DNA from: Tubiluchus corallicola
Taxonomy: Eukaryota > Priapulida > Priapulimorpha > Priapulimorphida > Tubiluchidae
NCBI GenBank assembly: GCA_030141605.1
Contig: JAQGDQ010000422.1
Coordinates: 23,501-87,500 of the forward strand
Length of the DNA: 64,000 bases
Reading direction: 5' to 3'
Made by a program: the position numbers and the translations under genes. The notes under the pieces were generated by a model. It was not told the origin of the DNA. It made no database searches and saw nothing but the letters and a program-made list of their open reading frames with translations. This document shows positions 24,893 through 37,734 of the stretch, piece after piece. Position 1 is the stretch's first letter. Each line of letters starts with the position of its first letter.

Positions 24893-25708
24893 TGGGCAGG
24901 AAACAATTTAGTTATATTTTACTTTGAGCAGGAAACAATTTAGTTATATTTTACTTTGAGCAGGAAACAATTTAGTTATATTTTACTTTGAGCAGGAAAC
25001 AATTTAGTTATATTTTACTTTGAGCAGGGAACAATTTAGTTATATTTTACTTTGAGCAGGGAACAATTTAGTTATATTTTACTTTGAGCAGGGAACAATT
25101 TAGTTATATTTTACTTTGAGCAGGGAACAATTTAGTTATATTTTACTTTGAGCAGGGAACAATTTAGTTATATTTTACTTTGAGCAGGGAACAATTTAGT
25201 TATATTTTACTTTGAGCAGGAAACAATTTAGTTATATTTTACTTTGAGCAGGGAACAATTTAGTTATATTTTACTTTAAGCAGGAAACAATTTAGTTATA
25301 TTTTACTTTGAGCAGGAAACAATTTAGTTATATTTTACTTTAAGCAGGAAACAATTTAGTTATATTTTACTTTGAGCAGGAAACAATTTAGTTATATTTT
25401 ACTTTGAGCAGGGAACAATTTAGTTTTATTTTATTTTGAGCAGGGAACAATTTAGTTATATTTTACTTTTAGCAGGGAACAATTTAGTTATATTTTGCAT
25501 TGAGCAGGGAACAATTTAGTTATAATTTACATTGGGCAGGGAACAATTTAGTTATATTTTACTTTGAGCAGGGAACAATTTAGTTATAATTTACATTGGG
25601 CAGGGAACAATTTAGTTATATTTTACATTGGGCAGGGAACAATTTAGTTATATTTTACATTGCGCAGGGAACAATTTAGTTATATTTTACATTGCGCAGG
25701 GAACGCTT
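24893..25708. repeat. 32-bp minisatellite, about 25 copies, in gene 2 intron
   Basis: The unit AGGAAACAATTTAGTTATAT + TTTACTTTGAGC is repeated head to tail. There are two main variants (GCAGGAAAC and GCAGGGAAC). The distal units from 25490 shift to TACATTGGGC and TACATTGCGC. There are no spacers, so this is not a CRISPR array. Confidence 0.95.
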
Positions 25709-25780
25709 TAATTACCGTATATATAACTGATTATAATTAGCAGTGTATTTATTTAGGTGGATTGTTGCGTTATCATGACC

Positions 25781-26407
25781 TTAAAGCAAAACCGGACCCA
25801 ATCTTAAACTGTAGGTCAAAACAATCTACTCTTTAAAATATTGAAAGGAAACATACTATTTTTTCAAAAATTACTTACGTGAAAGAATTATTACCACACA
25901 AACATAATTTCACGTTCGCATAACTAGTTCTTCGCTGTTACATGCATTTCGCCATTCGTTAGTTAGACGGAGACTAACACCTGCATTTCGCAAACGCATT
26001 GCACAAAAACAGCTGCAGTACCTCTCAGTTCACATTTTAGTTTGTGACGAACAACACACGTTTGACAGAGCTCATGCGTGAGCACAGAGGTAAATTTGAA
26101 ATTTGAATTTTTACTTAAAACTTGCCTAGTTTTCTTACAACACACTGAATCTCTTACAGTAGCACTGTACTTCAATTTTTGCTTTCACAAACACATGCAA
26201 CACGCTCGTGGAACATTTATGCTGTTGAAAATTATGTTCGTTTGTGATGTCATTAACAGTTGGGATCGCCCGCCGTTAATTAACTTTAGAATCTATTATT
26301 TGATTATCAGAAACGCGTTTGCAGTATTAATTGCGTTAAAATGTATAGTTTTTACCGTACTTGAAAATGTTGTAGTATATATGAAAAATTATCCTGTTTT
26401 CCATTAA
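25781..26407. mobile_element. MITE family 1, copy in gene 2 intron
   Basis: Starts TTAAAGCAAAACCGGACCCA and ends ATCCTGTTTTCCATTAA. Diagnostic interior sequence includes 'attaccacacaaacataatt', 'cgccattcgttagttagacg' and 'gccgttaattaactttaga'. Full or partial relatives lie at 36580, 41878, 43270, 45436 and 56055. Non-coding, with TTAA at both ends. Confidence 0.8.
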
Positions 26408-26559
26408 CTAGTCAAAATGTTACAAATGTTTCTATCCGAATAAAATCCACGTCTTTGTTCTAGTGAGTACAGGCTTGTTCTTTTCATTTTAAGAAAATTT
26501 CATTTTCATTGTTTTCCCCCTCACCATCTTGAATTAGAGAGCAAATGGCGGCATTGTAA

Positions 26560-27230
26560 GACTGCAAAGTTACAAAAGTTAAGTTAAAAGGACAAGAAAA
26601 GGGGTACCTGAAACAGGTTTCAGAGAAATGGCTTTAAGAAATTATATTACTTTACAACGATATTATGCGTATATCGTGCTCGCGTTAAAGGAATTTTTGT
26701 TTCTTTTCAATTTAGAAACTGTTTTCTTCTGCAGTACTGTTCCGACCGCGCCATTACATGACGTCATATACGCACAGCGAAAATCAGGGAAAGAAAAGGA
26801 AATGTTAAACTCATCGTCCTGGTTGCACCACTCACTAACCACAAAACGTATTTCTAATCTTATTGACAAGATACAGTAATTTTAAAACTTTACTTAGTAA
26901 CATGTGTGCTACGAATGCTCTGTTTATTTTTTCAAACTTTACAAAATTTTATCTAAACTTGTTTCAAATGACCTGTCGTCAAAATGGCTGCGCCTAACGG
27001 TCATCGTGGTAGTTTAACATGTTATATTCAGCGTTACTGCCGACGCAAAACCTGCAGGCAAAAAGTCAGTATGTAAGTGGAAGGTTTTCATGTGCTTTGA
27101 ATTTAAGTCGCAAAACAGTCTTAAAACTAAACGAAAAAACAAAAAGATCCAGTTGGGTTGGAGGATTAACCATTTTTCGCCACTTTTCCTCCAAGTTCCC
27201 ATTTTTTTGTTAATTAGTTAACAGGAAACA
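26560..27230. repeat. Dispersed repeat, partner at about 52735-52940
   Basis: 26905-27100 (caaactttacaaaattttat..., cctaacggtcatcg, agtatgtaagtgg) aligns by eye with 52745-52940. Class unknown; short frames here are not convincing. Confidence 0.4.
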
Positions 27231-27273
27231 CAAGCAGTGAGGAAGAAAAACATCAAACCAGATTAAAATTTAC

Positions 27274-27396
27274 CACTGTGAGTTTTAGGCGGCTCGACGA
27301 AATCATCCAGACGTGTCATCTCAACTTCTATCTTACGTACACTGAGAAATTTCTGTTGCATCATTTTCATGATTTTCTTAATAAAACCAACGTAAT
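27274..27396 (-). CDS. Gene 2 exon (fourth seen)
   Basis: 123-nt exon with acceptor ttttag (27397) and donor g|gtaaat (27274/27273), phase 1 at both ends. It encodes DYVGFIKKIMKMMQQKFLSV and then RKIEVEMTRLDDFVEPPKTHS. Heptad-like hydrophobic spacing suggests a helical or coiled-coil segment. It joins without a shift to KDYVGF upstream and to GDATNLV downstream. Confidence 0.8.
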
Positions 27397-27544
27397 CTAA
27401 AAATAGAAAGTGACAAGATTAAAAATTGCTTGATCCATTAAATGTTTCATGAAGCTTCCACTAATTTGATTTTCAATTTGCATCTAACTGGCCAGCGACG
27501 AACAACGATAATTTCTTGTTTAGCAGTAAGATCTTTATTATATA

Positions 27545-28073
<529 letters not shown>

Positions 28074-28499
28074 CGTAGCCTGTAACTATTTATATTTTAG
28101 TCAGTTGCCCGGAATTTCATGGTGCTTATTCGACAGTTCACCAGCAATTCTGAAACTCAATGATACTTTACATACTTATAGCTGGACTGAAGGTTTGCAT
28201 AATGCTAACCATATGACAAATAATTTTTGAGCATTATATCTTGCAACAGTTACGCGAATTATCATCAACGTCATTTCGCTGGCCGTATGTCCAACAAGAG
28301 ACGTTTTTATCTCTTCTCTATGAAATCTACTTCATACTGCATCAACAAAATTGTATACACGCGAACATATAGTGAAAGTTTCCTACGTCTGTATATATAT
28401 CAACAATATTCATTACGATGCAAGTGCACATTCTTTCTTTGGAAACACCAATTACAGTATTCTCAGCCTTAGTAGAAACTGTATTACTGTACGAGTCAG

Positions 28500-28878
28500 G
28501 GCTCTGGACATTAAAAGCATGAGTTGACCAAAGAAGATCTCAAATAAAGATCTATATGAAAAAAACAAAAGAAAAACGTTGAACAAGAGAAACAAAAAGA
28601 TGCCGTTTAAGATGGATTGGGCATATGCTTAGACTACCTGATCCAGTGAAGATAGCTCTTCAACAAGACATAGAACCAGCTAAAAAACCTGCAGGAGGAC
28701 AAATGTTAACATATTTAGATTTTGCACTGAAAGATTTAAACACTTCAGCATTGATTCTTAGAAATAAATCCACTTGGGGCACTGCAGTGAGCAGGGAGTC
28801 CTAGCATAGGGAGGCAAACATGTTCCTGGACGTATGATTCATTGGATGATGATGACGATGATGTTGTTGTTGATGATA

Positions 28879-28911
<33 letters not shown>

Positions 28912-28925
28912 CTGATGATGATGAA
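28500..28925 (+). mobile_element. LINE 3' end with (TGATGA)n tail
   Basis: Plus-strand copy of the LINE tail: GTCCTAGCATAGGGAGGCAA and ATTCATTGGATGATG, ending in a (GATGAT)n run at 28845-28924. The broken ORF upstream includes CCAGTGAAGATAGCTCTTCA and GCAGGAGGACAAATG, shared with 14230 and 58905. The simple-repeat tail stops 23 bp before the gene 2 donor at 28946, so the insertion lies close to that splice site. Confidence 0.75.
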
Positions 28926-28946
28926 ATATACATTCTTGATAATTAC

Positions 28947-29058
28947 CTTTCGGGAAGTCGTCGGGTCGTATTAGTTCCTTAAAAAATTCGTGCCCATTTC
29001 TCATTTCTTCAGCTTCACTCATGCCAGGAGAATACCAAAATTTTAATGTCCTTATCTC
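28947..29058 (-). CDS. Gene 2 exon (third seen)
   Basis: 112-nt exon with acceptor catttag (29059) and donor g|gtaatt. It reads EIRTLKFWYSPGMSEAEEM and then RNGHEFFKELIRPDDFPK, entering in phase 0 and leaving in phase 1, which fits both neighbours. It is compact, mixed hydrophobic and charged sequence, unlike the low-complexity last exon, so this part is probably a folded N-terminal domain. I do not recognise it. Confidence 0.82.
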
Positions 29059-29282
29059 CTAAATGTAACCAAAATTTATTGCATAAAAATCTGTTTTTAT
29101 CAAAAAGGCAAAAAACTATTATTAAAGATTGCAGTAGTAAAATCTTTATATTCTAACTAGATTAGTATTTATAAGTCGAAATAAAGATAGTAAATAGAGA
29201 TACTAAATCGAAATTTCGAGATACCAAGTCGGAATTTCGAGATACTAAGTTGGAATTTCCAGACGGTAAGTCGAAATTTCGA

Positions 29283-29391
29283 TTTATTATTTAATCTAAG
29301 GATTGATTTAAAAAAGCTATTGTAGTTTTCAATATTTTAGAGCATATTTATTCTGAACTAATGTTTACTCAATCATCCAGTTTTCCTTTAA
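29283..29391. mobile_element. MITE family 2, 3' fragment
   Basis: Right end only: 'attatttaatctaagg' through 'aatcatccagttttccttta'. It lies in the gene 2 intron. 29520-29560 carries GGGATTTGAACCAGGAACCC, a tRNA B-box-like motif in reverse, so a decayed tRNA-derived SINE is possible there (weak). Confidence 0.6.
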
Positions 29392-29628
29392 GTACCATGT
29401 CTCTAAGAAGTCACTGTAAAAGTAGCTAAGAAATGGCAGGGCAATTTGAAAAAAGTTACAGAACGAAATACCCACAGCTATTTAAATCACTGTAACCAAG
29501 CATTATCGAAAAAAGGGAAATAAGTGAAGTCGGGATTTGAACCAGGAACCCTTGAATTGCATGTAAACCATTTCATCAATTTTCAACCTTTTCAATCATT
29601 TCATCTTTAACACAACAATTTGGCCTAC

Positions 29629-29720
29629 CTGAGTAAGTAAAGTTTCGTGTTTTGCCTTGTCTTGTAAATAAACTTTGAACTGAAGTTCCAAGTGTGCAGG
29701 ATTTTCATCATTCGAAGAAC
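29629..29720 (-). CDS. Gene 2 exon (second seen)
   Basis: 92-nt exon between acceptor actttag (29721) and donor cag|gtaggc. It completes a split Ser codon and reads SSNDENPAHLELQFKVYLQD and then KAKHETLLTQ. It exits in phase 0 into EIRTLKFW. Perfect phase agreement over four junctions is the main support for gene 2. Confidence 0.8.
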
Positions 29721-29814
29721 CTAAAGTTTACAATACAAATACTAGTTAAACTATGGATGAAAAGTGATGGTAAAAATGTGTCAGCTTTAAGACAGTTACA
29801 TACAAAAATTTACT

Positions 29815-30775
29815 TTTATAGGACTATAAGATTTCGCGGTACAAAATGGCATCGGTAAAAGTGGCACAGCAGAGAATGGCACAGCAAAAATGGCATAAAT
29901 GGAAAAGTAGGTAATAATGACACAGGAAAAAATAGCACAGGAAAAATAGCACAGATGGAAAAGCAGGTAAAAATGACACAGGAAAGAATGGCGCAAGTGG
30001 AAAAGTAGGTAATAATGACACAGGAAAAAATAGCGTAGGAAAAATGGCACAGATGGAAAAGCAGGTAAAAATGACACAGGAAAGAATGGCGCAAGTGGAA
30101 AAGTAGGTAAAAATGACACAGGAAAACATAGCACAGGAAAAATGGCACAGATGGAAAAGCAGGTAAAAATGACACAGGAAAGAATGGCGCAAGTGGAAAA
30201 GTAGGTAATAATGACACAGGAAAAAATAGCATAGGAAAAATGGCACAGATGGAAAAGCAGGTAAAAATGACACAGGAAAGAATGGCGCAAGTGGAAAAGT
30301 AGGTATAAATGACACAGGAAAAAATGGCGCAAGTGGAAAAGTAGGTATAAATGACACAGGAAAAAATGGCGCAAGTGGAGAAGTAGGTAAAAATAGCATA
30401 GGAAAAATGGCACAGATGGAAAAGCAGGTAAAAATGACACAGGAAAGAATGGCGCAAGTGGAAAAGTAGGTATAAATGACACAGGAAAAAATGGCGCAAG
30501 TGGAGAAGTAGGTAAAATGACAAAGGAGAAAATAGCACAAAAGGAAAAGTAGATAAAAATGACACAGGAAAAAACAACACAGGAAAAAATGGCACGTGGA
30601 AAAGTAGGTAAAATGACACAGGAAAAATGGCATGGTAAAAATGGCACTGGAAAGAATGACACAGGTAAAATGACACAGGAAAAATGGCATGGTAAAAATG
30701 GCACGGCAAGAAATGGCACAGGAAAAAATGGCACAAATGGAAAAGTAGGTAAAATGACACAAATGTTATAATGAT
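29815..30775. repeat. Minisatellite, GGCACAGGAAAAATGGCACA type, plus orientation
   Basis: Irregular tandem array of AATGGCACAGATGGAAAAG + CAGGTAAAAATGACACAGGA blocks of variable period, about 40 bp or multiples. It lies in the gene 2 intron. Long open frames on the minus strand (CAIFSCVIF-type repeats) come from the repeat and lack coding character. Confidence 0.9.
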
Positions 30776-31534
30776 GCAATTGATGTCTATAATAAAACTA
30801 GAAATGCACTCAGTAGGAAACAGATCTCTGCCGAAGTCGAAAAATCCTAAACTTATTCGTCGGATTCTTTTGATTCAAAAAATTTAATACAAAGATAAAC
30901 AAGCAAACGTACAAAAATGTACATGCATTGGTATTATAACTATCAAAAGACTCACAAAATATTTGCTCGTTAAATACATTGATAATCAATAATTCACGAA
31001 TGTTCCACACAGTTTTTATCAACCTTTTTAACTATTATCTTTGGCGACTGACATATATATATATATATGTATTTCCATACCAAGTCACCTTTTGCACCTA
31101 CCTATACGCATTGAAAAGCAAAAGTTATAGACAACGTTACACAGTTTTGCAAGTGGAATATTTCCAAATGGAACCTGGAACTAACTCGTAGTTGTTTGTC
31201 CAGGTGGAGATATACTAATCATCTCTCTGAGACCGCCACCAAGTGTTTGACGATGTTTTTTGTACGTGGTGTTTGGTCAAGTTTTGGAAAAAAAGAACCG
31301 GCGAAAAAGATTCCCATTTTAGCACCCGCCTTTTTTCACAAAGTTTCTTGGAAAAGTGCCAGATAGTTTTTGCGTAATAGGCTTACTGCCACAACAACCA
31401 AACAAACACACAAACAAACAAACAAGCAAACAAACAAGCAAGCTGTGTTGACGCATAACTTCCTTGTTAGGGGGAAAATAACTAAAATATTTATCCTCCA
31501 CTGTAACCTTAATCCAAAGCGCATATTTTACTAA

Positions 31535-31740
31535 GTGTGCCACTTTTGCCTGTGCCATTTTACCTGCTTTTCCACTTGTGCCATTTTTTCTGTACCATTT
31601 TTACCTACTTTTCCATTTGAGCCGTTTTTCAATGCAATTTTTCCCGTGCCATTTTTACCTGTGCCATTTTTCCCGTGCCATTTTTACCTGTACCATTTTT
31701 TCTGTGCCATTTTTACCTGTGCCATTTTTACCAACATTTG
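31535..31740. repeat. Same minisatellite, inverted orientation
   Basis: TGCCATTTTTACCTGTGCCA-type units, the reverse complement of the array at 29815-30775, separated from it by 760 bp. A further decayed inverted block lies at 32400-32540. Together they could pair in the gene 2 pre-mRNA. 30776-31534 and 31741-32178 hold no recognisable feature apart from an AAACAAAC run at 31395-31440. Confidence 0.85.
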
Positions 31741-32178
31741 ATTATAGGCTCACGTACAGCTGCACATAGTAAAAGAGAAAGCTACAATAATTCTTCTAAC
31801 GTATAATATTTATTACTATAAGATAAAAGCAGTTTTATGCCTAGATATTTGCAAAAATTGCTATAATTATAGTTTTGTCCAATTAACATAATATTTCTGT
31901 CACATGGGTCGATGTTTGAAAATCTAATGTTAGGGCACTATCTAACAGCGTTGGCGATGACGATGACGATTGACGATTGACAGATGGCAATTCGAACCGC
32001 TGTGTTTTATATCTTTTGTTACCAATATAACAATGCTGACTGAAGGGGAGGCAATATGATATACATGGCATTATAATGTACTTACGTACAGTCATGTCAG
32101 CAATTTGGTGAAGTTTCTATTTCAATATTTGATGTTAAAAATTGAGATGTAAACCGAGCACACTTAAACTTTACATAC

Positions 32179-32328
32179 TGTCTGGAACTTCTTTATTTAT
32201 AATGATTCCTTTATGTTCGCCACCAGCTACGTGTAGAATCTTTGAACAGTCTGATGATTTTTGTGTCCGCTCCATAACTAGTGTGGTCGACATTCTGGCC
32301 TTTTTCGTGGGAGTTAAAACAATCTTAT
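32179..32328 (-). CDS. Gene 2 exon (first seen)
   Basis: 150-nt exon with acceptor tttgcag (32329) and donor a|gtatgt (32179/32178). It reads DKIVLTPTKKARMSTTLVME and then RTQKSSDCSKILHVAGGEHK and GIIINKEVPD (the first residue is a split codon, xAT). It begins in phase 1, so an upstream exon must exist; I could not find it in the window with confidence. Confidence 0.72.
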
Positions 32329-32399
32329 CTGCAAAAATAAAGATAAAATAACTAAAATAATTATCCCCCACTGTAGCCCTAACACTAAATACTTATTTT

Positions 32400-32545
32400 A
32401 CTAAGTGCACCATTTTTACGGTGCCATTTTTACGGTGCCATTTTTACTGTGCCATTTTTACCATTCTATTTTTCCTGCGCCATTTTAAATAGTTTTCCAC
32501 TTGTGCCATTTTGTTATTTTTACTTGTGCCATTTTGTTATTTTTA
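32400..32545. repeat. Inverted minisatellite block 5' of the first seen gene 2 exon
   Basis: CACCATTTTTACGGTGCCAT units, related to 31535-31740 and inverse to 29815-30775. Confidence 0.75.
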
Positions 32546-32547
32546 AG

Positions 32548-32938
<391 letters not shown>

Positions 32939-32939
32939 A

Positions 32940-33460
32940 CTAGCTAAGGCCCCGCAAAAAATTTTGCGTATAAATACACTCATAATCAAAATACGTGAAC
33001 ATCCTACATAGTCCTCCTTTATAACGCAAAGCCAGCAGTAGTATAATGGTGACGTCAGAACAATGCCTTTGCGTCAGACATCTAATTAACTCGTCGGCAC
33101 TCCTCTTGGTGGACATGCCCTAAAATATAGCCCACATCTTCGTGTAGCCCTGTCCTTCCTCTTTCTAAAGAGCTATATATCTCCTTCCGAGAGTCCCACC
33201 AGGCGCCGCTAGAACGTTTTTTCGCATGCTTGTTTGGTCAAAATTTCCAAAAAATCGCGAGTTGGGTCCGAGAAAACGCCATTGTTCTGACGTCATCCAT
33301 TATACTCCATGTCATCATCCATGTCTATAATCTTATAGCTTTAATTCATTAAACGCTGACTTTGCGTTAGGTAAGTAAACGAACACTTGGTAGGATATTC
33401 GCGTATTTTTTATTATACGTGTATCTATGCGCAAATTTTTTTGCGGGGCCATTGCTAGTC
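32940..33460. mobile_element. MITE with GGCCCCGCAAAAAATTTTGC TIRs
   Basis: The left end CTAGCTAAGGCCCCGCAAAA and the right end TTTTGCGGGGCCATTGCTAG are inverted over about 30 bp. A related left end (GAAGCCACGCAAAAAATTTT) is at 35601. The element abuts the (GTT)n tract. The interior has no ORF. Confidence 0.75.
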
Positions 33461-34250
33461 GTATATATTAATTCTGCTGGTATATATATATATATATATA
33501 AGATTCGAGGCTACACCTCGGACGACTGCACCATTTGCGGCGATCTATATATCAAACGAAAGGTCTCGATCTAGAATCGAGCAACGGGGGGCGAAAAACC
33601 TCCAAAAACGGCCATTTTTCGGCCGTTTTTTGCATGAAAAAGTTTTTCAGTCATAATTCAAAGACAGCTGAAACTATAAATCTGTAACTTCTACAGACAA
33701 AAGTAATGCTCGTGGCATCAAACTGTAAAATTTCAACTTTCAAGCGCACTTGTTTCTAATATTATTGCGGTCAGCACATTTTTTCTGAGCCACCCGATAC
33801 AAACAAAATATTTAGAAAGTCAGCCTTAGAAGCGGTGTTGTGATGATTCTGCGTTATCAGCTAAGATACCTGAGAACTTTTTTTACAATGTGCCGTAATT
33901 TTCCTAATGTTTTACAATATTTTCAATACAATTAGAACGTGTCAATGGTCAATATGTTAGAAACTTAATTAACGACCCCAAATGTATCAGCAGTGATTTT
34001 ATAGAAAGTTCTTACCAAAGAACCTACCTTTTTCGAATGCGTGAAATATGATAGAGCCAGAACTTCATTATTAGACGACCTACTCGACCAACAGATTGTA
34101 ACAAGGCTTTGGAATGACATAAATGATGAATTAAAAACTGTTCAGCCAATTCAAAAATTTAAAAAGAAATACAGAGCAATGATTCTCAACAAGTACAACA
34201 CTTCCTAATTTCCCACACCTTCTGCAGCAGACATACCACAATCCTGGTAC
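33461..34250. mobile_element. Repeat relics including a LINE C-terminus
   Basis: 33500-33760 (gattcgaggctacacctcgg, aacgaaaggtctcgatct) is shared with 35728-35810, so it is dispersed. 34070-34200 encodes LLDDLLDQQIVTRLWNDIND and then LKTVQPIQKFKKKYRAMIL, a non-LTR retrotransposon C-terminus pattern (W-x(2)-I then F-K-K). Confidence 0.5.
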
Positions 34251-35395
34251 AGATTATGCAAAACAAGGCATCATTGATAAATCTTTAGAGCTGATGTCAA
34301 CATAGCACAATCTATTATCTTTCTTCCTACCATTTCCACTAACACATCCTTCTACCCTTCCTGTGTGATCTAACCTTTCTCCCAGTTCTTTTTTTTGTTC
34401 ACTCATCCATTCTTTTTTATCGGGTTCACATGACAGTGGGCTTATACAAGCCTTTGCTTCTCTAGCCCACTGCAGTACAATTATTCTTTTATGATAACGA
34501 TTGTGTATGAAACATAACAATTTATTACAGTATGACGTAATAATTTTGATGTCACTGTGTGCTTAATGTCATTATATTGTACTGAGTGTGATAATAATAA
34601 TAAATAAAAAAATAAAAATAAAAAACACGCGAATCTTTACAAAATCAAAATCCTGTAGTTTTAAACAGAAACATATTCGAAAAATCCGTAAATCTTGCTT
34701 TATTATCCATAGTTTATTAAATCAACCTTTCACTTTACAATACAATCGAATTTACTGTTAAATGATTAACCAGCCAACTTACTTTGTAAATGTATTTTTA
34801 TTATTACTGTTGTTATTAAACTACTGTGTTTATACTGTTCATGTATGTAAGTTTAATTACCATCTGCTGATTGGAATTGAGTCAAATGTTTTATCAAATC
34901 AAGTGTCGTAATTATTAGTTGTGATGTTCATTATTTTTTTTTATTAGCATTGTGCACCGTAGAGATACGTGTATCAGACCCAGTCTGTTTTGTAAATTTC
35001 CACTGTAAATAAATAATGTTAAAAACTAAACTAACTGATGACAAACCAGTGCATCCAACAAAGCATTGTGGTAGGCGCGACAGCACTGCAACCTAGGTTG
35101 CATCTCCAGTAAGGTCGCTTGATGGATGATCTCTATCTTTCTCATTTAATAAAGAATTTAGCTGTGATATTATTTTAACTTTTGCTGTGTGTTTGCTACC
35201 AAACTAGAGATATAGCTATAGTTGAAAAAATTGTTAGCGATAGCTTCAAATTCTTTTTGAAATTCTAGCAAAAGGTTCAGCTACAAATGTTTGAAAAAGT
35301 AGGTAGAACCTTTACAGTAACGTAAGTAGCTGCTTCAAATTTTTTTGGTGTCACGGTAGGGGGCGCACGGTGTCACAGTCGAGTAGTTACTAAAC
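34251..35395. other. AT-rich sequence without a supported gene
   Basis: LINE 3' UTR-like sequence to about 34620 (ends in AATAAATAAAAAAATAAAAA), then unassigned sequence. CAACCTAGGTTGCATCTCC at 35090 is palindrome-like but unassigned. Confidence 0.4.
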
Positions 35396-35451
35396 CAGGA
35401 CCGGATTAAGACGTGTTGATACCCTAAGCACACCCAGCACCTGGTGCCCCG

Positions 35452-35538
<87 letters not shown>

Positions 35539-35810
35539 AAAAGCATACGTATTATGTGATACAAGATTACAAATTATTCGACATGATACGTACACAGCCG
35601 AAGCCACGCAAAAAATTTTGCATATAAATTTACTTCTAATCAACAAAGGTAAAATAAGATATTATAAGATATATATAAGAACCTATAGACGAATCTATGT
35701 AAAATATATATAAAATGTTAGATGTATATGGTTCGAGGCTACAGCTCTAACGACGGCACCATTCTCGGTGAGCCCATGTCAAACGAAAGGTCTCAATCTA
35801 GTGTCGCCTC
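35396..35810. mobile_element. Nested repeat debris: hAT-like left end, (CT)n, MITE fragment
   Basis: CAGGACCGGATTAAG at 35397 resembles hAT TIRs. (CT)n occupies 35454-35534. From 35600 there is a fragment like the 32940 MITE, followed by the sequence shared with 33500. A G-rich run lies at about 35850. Confidence 0.5.
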
Positions 35811-36579
35811 ATTCGGGGATTATTTTTCGAATCGCGCCCACCGGGAGGAAGGGGGGGGGGGCAAAAAATTCCTAAAATTGACAGTTCTGTTACTACTAAC
35901 ATATTGGTTAGTTTGTGGAGTATAGCATAGCTTCATGCCAATCAAGATGTGTAATCTGTTAAGGTATCATTTGTATAATGTTATATCCTATATCTTTTGA
36001 CTATTATCTACTGAATTGCAATTCGGGGCTGTTTCTGAATTCTGGTAAATTTCTTTGTTTTAAATGCCTTGATAGTGAATAGTTTGTTTAGTGATAAAAT
36101 TTGAACAGTGATAACATCATATATAATAGTGAATATATAAAACCGAAACTTTTTGCATACGGAGCTGATAACTTTGCATAAATACTTTCTTTTACAAAAC
36201 TGTTGTGTTTTTTTAAACGAATTTCTCGATGTCAATCTCTTGTGTATTTTGAACATTTTGTAAATTTCTGTACTATTTGTAATCATGTATATTTCTAATT
36301 TAATTCTTAACGTTTTTGCATTGTGTGTTATACTGCGTGCATTTTGTAATTTTTCCAATTTATTTGAATATAGTTTTAATTTAGTTTTAAGTCTATGACG
36401 CTATTGCTCTTGTCAGTTTTTCTAAACTTGTTACATACAAGTTTTAATATAAATATTATTTAATTTTATGCTTACATTGTGTGTAACATTTTAGCAATAA
36501 CAAATGAATGTTCGAAACCGGTCGGCAATAAATTCTTTTTGACGTAATTCCATTTTTGAAATTTGCCGCTTCTTTCCCT
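35811..36579. other. AT-rich sequence ending in a retroelement-like tail
   Basis: Ends GTTCGAAACCGGTCGGCAAT + AAATTC (36511-36535), similar to GTAGAAACCGGTCGCC at 40171; probably 3' ends of the same retroelement class. No gene. Confidence 0.35.
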
Positions 36580-37165
36580 TTAAAGCAAAACCGGACCCAT
36601 TGTTATTAAACTAAAGGTCAAAACGATCTACTCTTTAGAATATTTAAAGGAAACATACTATTATTTCATATATTACTTATGATATATGAAAGCATTATTA
36701 CCACATAAATACAATGCACGTTTACATTTCGCCATTCGCTAATTAGACGGGCACTAGCGCTTGCATTTCGGAAATGCATTGCACCAAAAACAGGTGCTGT
36801 ACCTATCAGTTAAGAGGTGTTCGTTTGTGACGAACTACACACGTTCGACAGCTCAAGCGTGAGGCACAGTGGCAAATTTGAAATTTGAATTTTTATCTTA
36901 AAACTTGCCTAGTTCTAGTACAACGCACTGAATATCTTACAGTAGCACTGTAGTTCAAATTTCGCTTTCGCAAACATTTTTGCTGTTGAAAATTATGTTA
37001 GTTTGTGATGTCATCATCAATAGTAGGGCTCGCCCCGTTAATTAAGTTTTTAATCTATTATTTAATTATCAGAAACACTTTTGCAGTATTAATTGTGTTA
37101 AAATGTAAACTTTTTAATGGACTTGAAAATGGGGTAGTATATGAAAAATCATTGTCTTTCTTTTA
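36580..37165. mobile_element. MITE family 1, copy
   Basis: TTAAAGCAAAACCGGACCCA start and degraded right end (ttgtctttcttttagg). Shares the family interior, including cgccattcgctaattagacg. 37166-37734 shows nothing else. Confidence 0.75.
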
Positions 37166-37734
37166 GGTCTCCCTGCTCGTAGAAAAGTCTGATGCGGTTT
37201 AAAACACTGGATCTAGGTCAATCCAGACATGTTTAAATGAGAAAGTCACAACATACTGTTTACACAGGGCAACTTTCACAAAACGTGCCAAAACATTCCT
37301 AGCCAGACGCAGAACTCAGCAACACAATACACAAGAATGCAATCGAGGGTATTGCTATTTATAGCAACGCTTTTAAACCGCAGTAGGCCCCACTTTCTGG
37401 GTCACCTCTGTAACCATAGGAGCCCACTTAAGAGATTGCGAAATGTCTCGGGATTAAGTGCGCCCTCCAAGTGATTCATTATTAAAGATAAACATAAAAA
37501 CTTGTTGAGAATGAGCTGCATGAAACGTTAGTCTCGTTGAAAAGAAAAAGCTTTCAAATTGGTACAGTTGATGTTAATTTGAGTTTTCGTCACAGTCAAG
37601 GATTCAAAAAAAGTTTGGAGAATTACGGCTAGTAATTACAGTAGCTGGTGTGGAAAAGGCGCTCCTACATTGGGAGGATGAATTGAGGAGGAAAGTTTCC
37701 GAGTCAAAGTGTAAAAAATACTAAGCACTTAATT

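Noticed and set aside
24893-25708. Regular repeats resembling a CRISPR array
   Set aside because: Head-to-tail 32-bp units with no spacers, in a eukaryotic intron.
29520-29560. tRNA gene suggested by a B-box-like GGTTCAAATCCC on the minus strand
   Set aside because: No acceptable A box or cloverleaf around it; at most a decayed tRNA-derived SINE.
29796-30779. Three overlapping minus-strand frames of over 310 codons
   Set aside because: Minisatellite product, open in all three frames, located inside an intron of gene 2.
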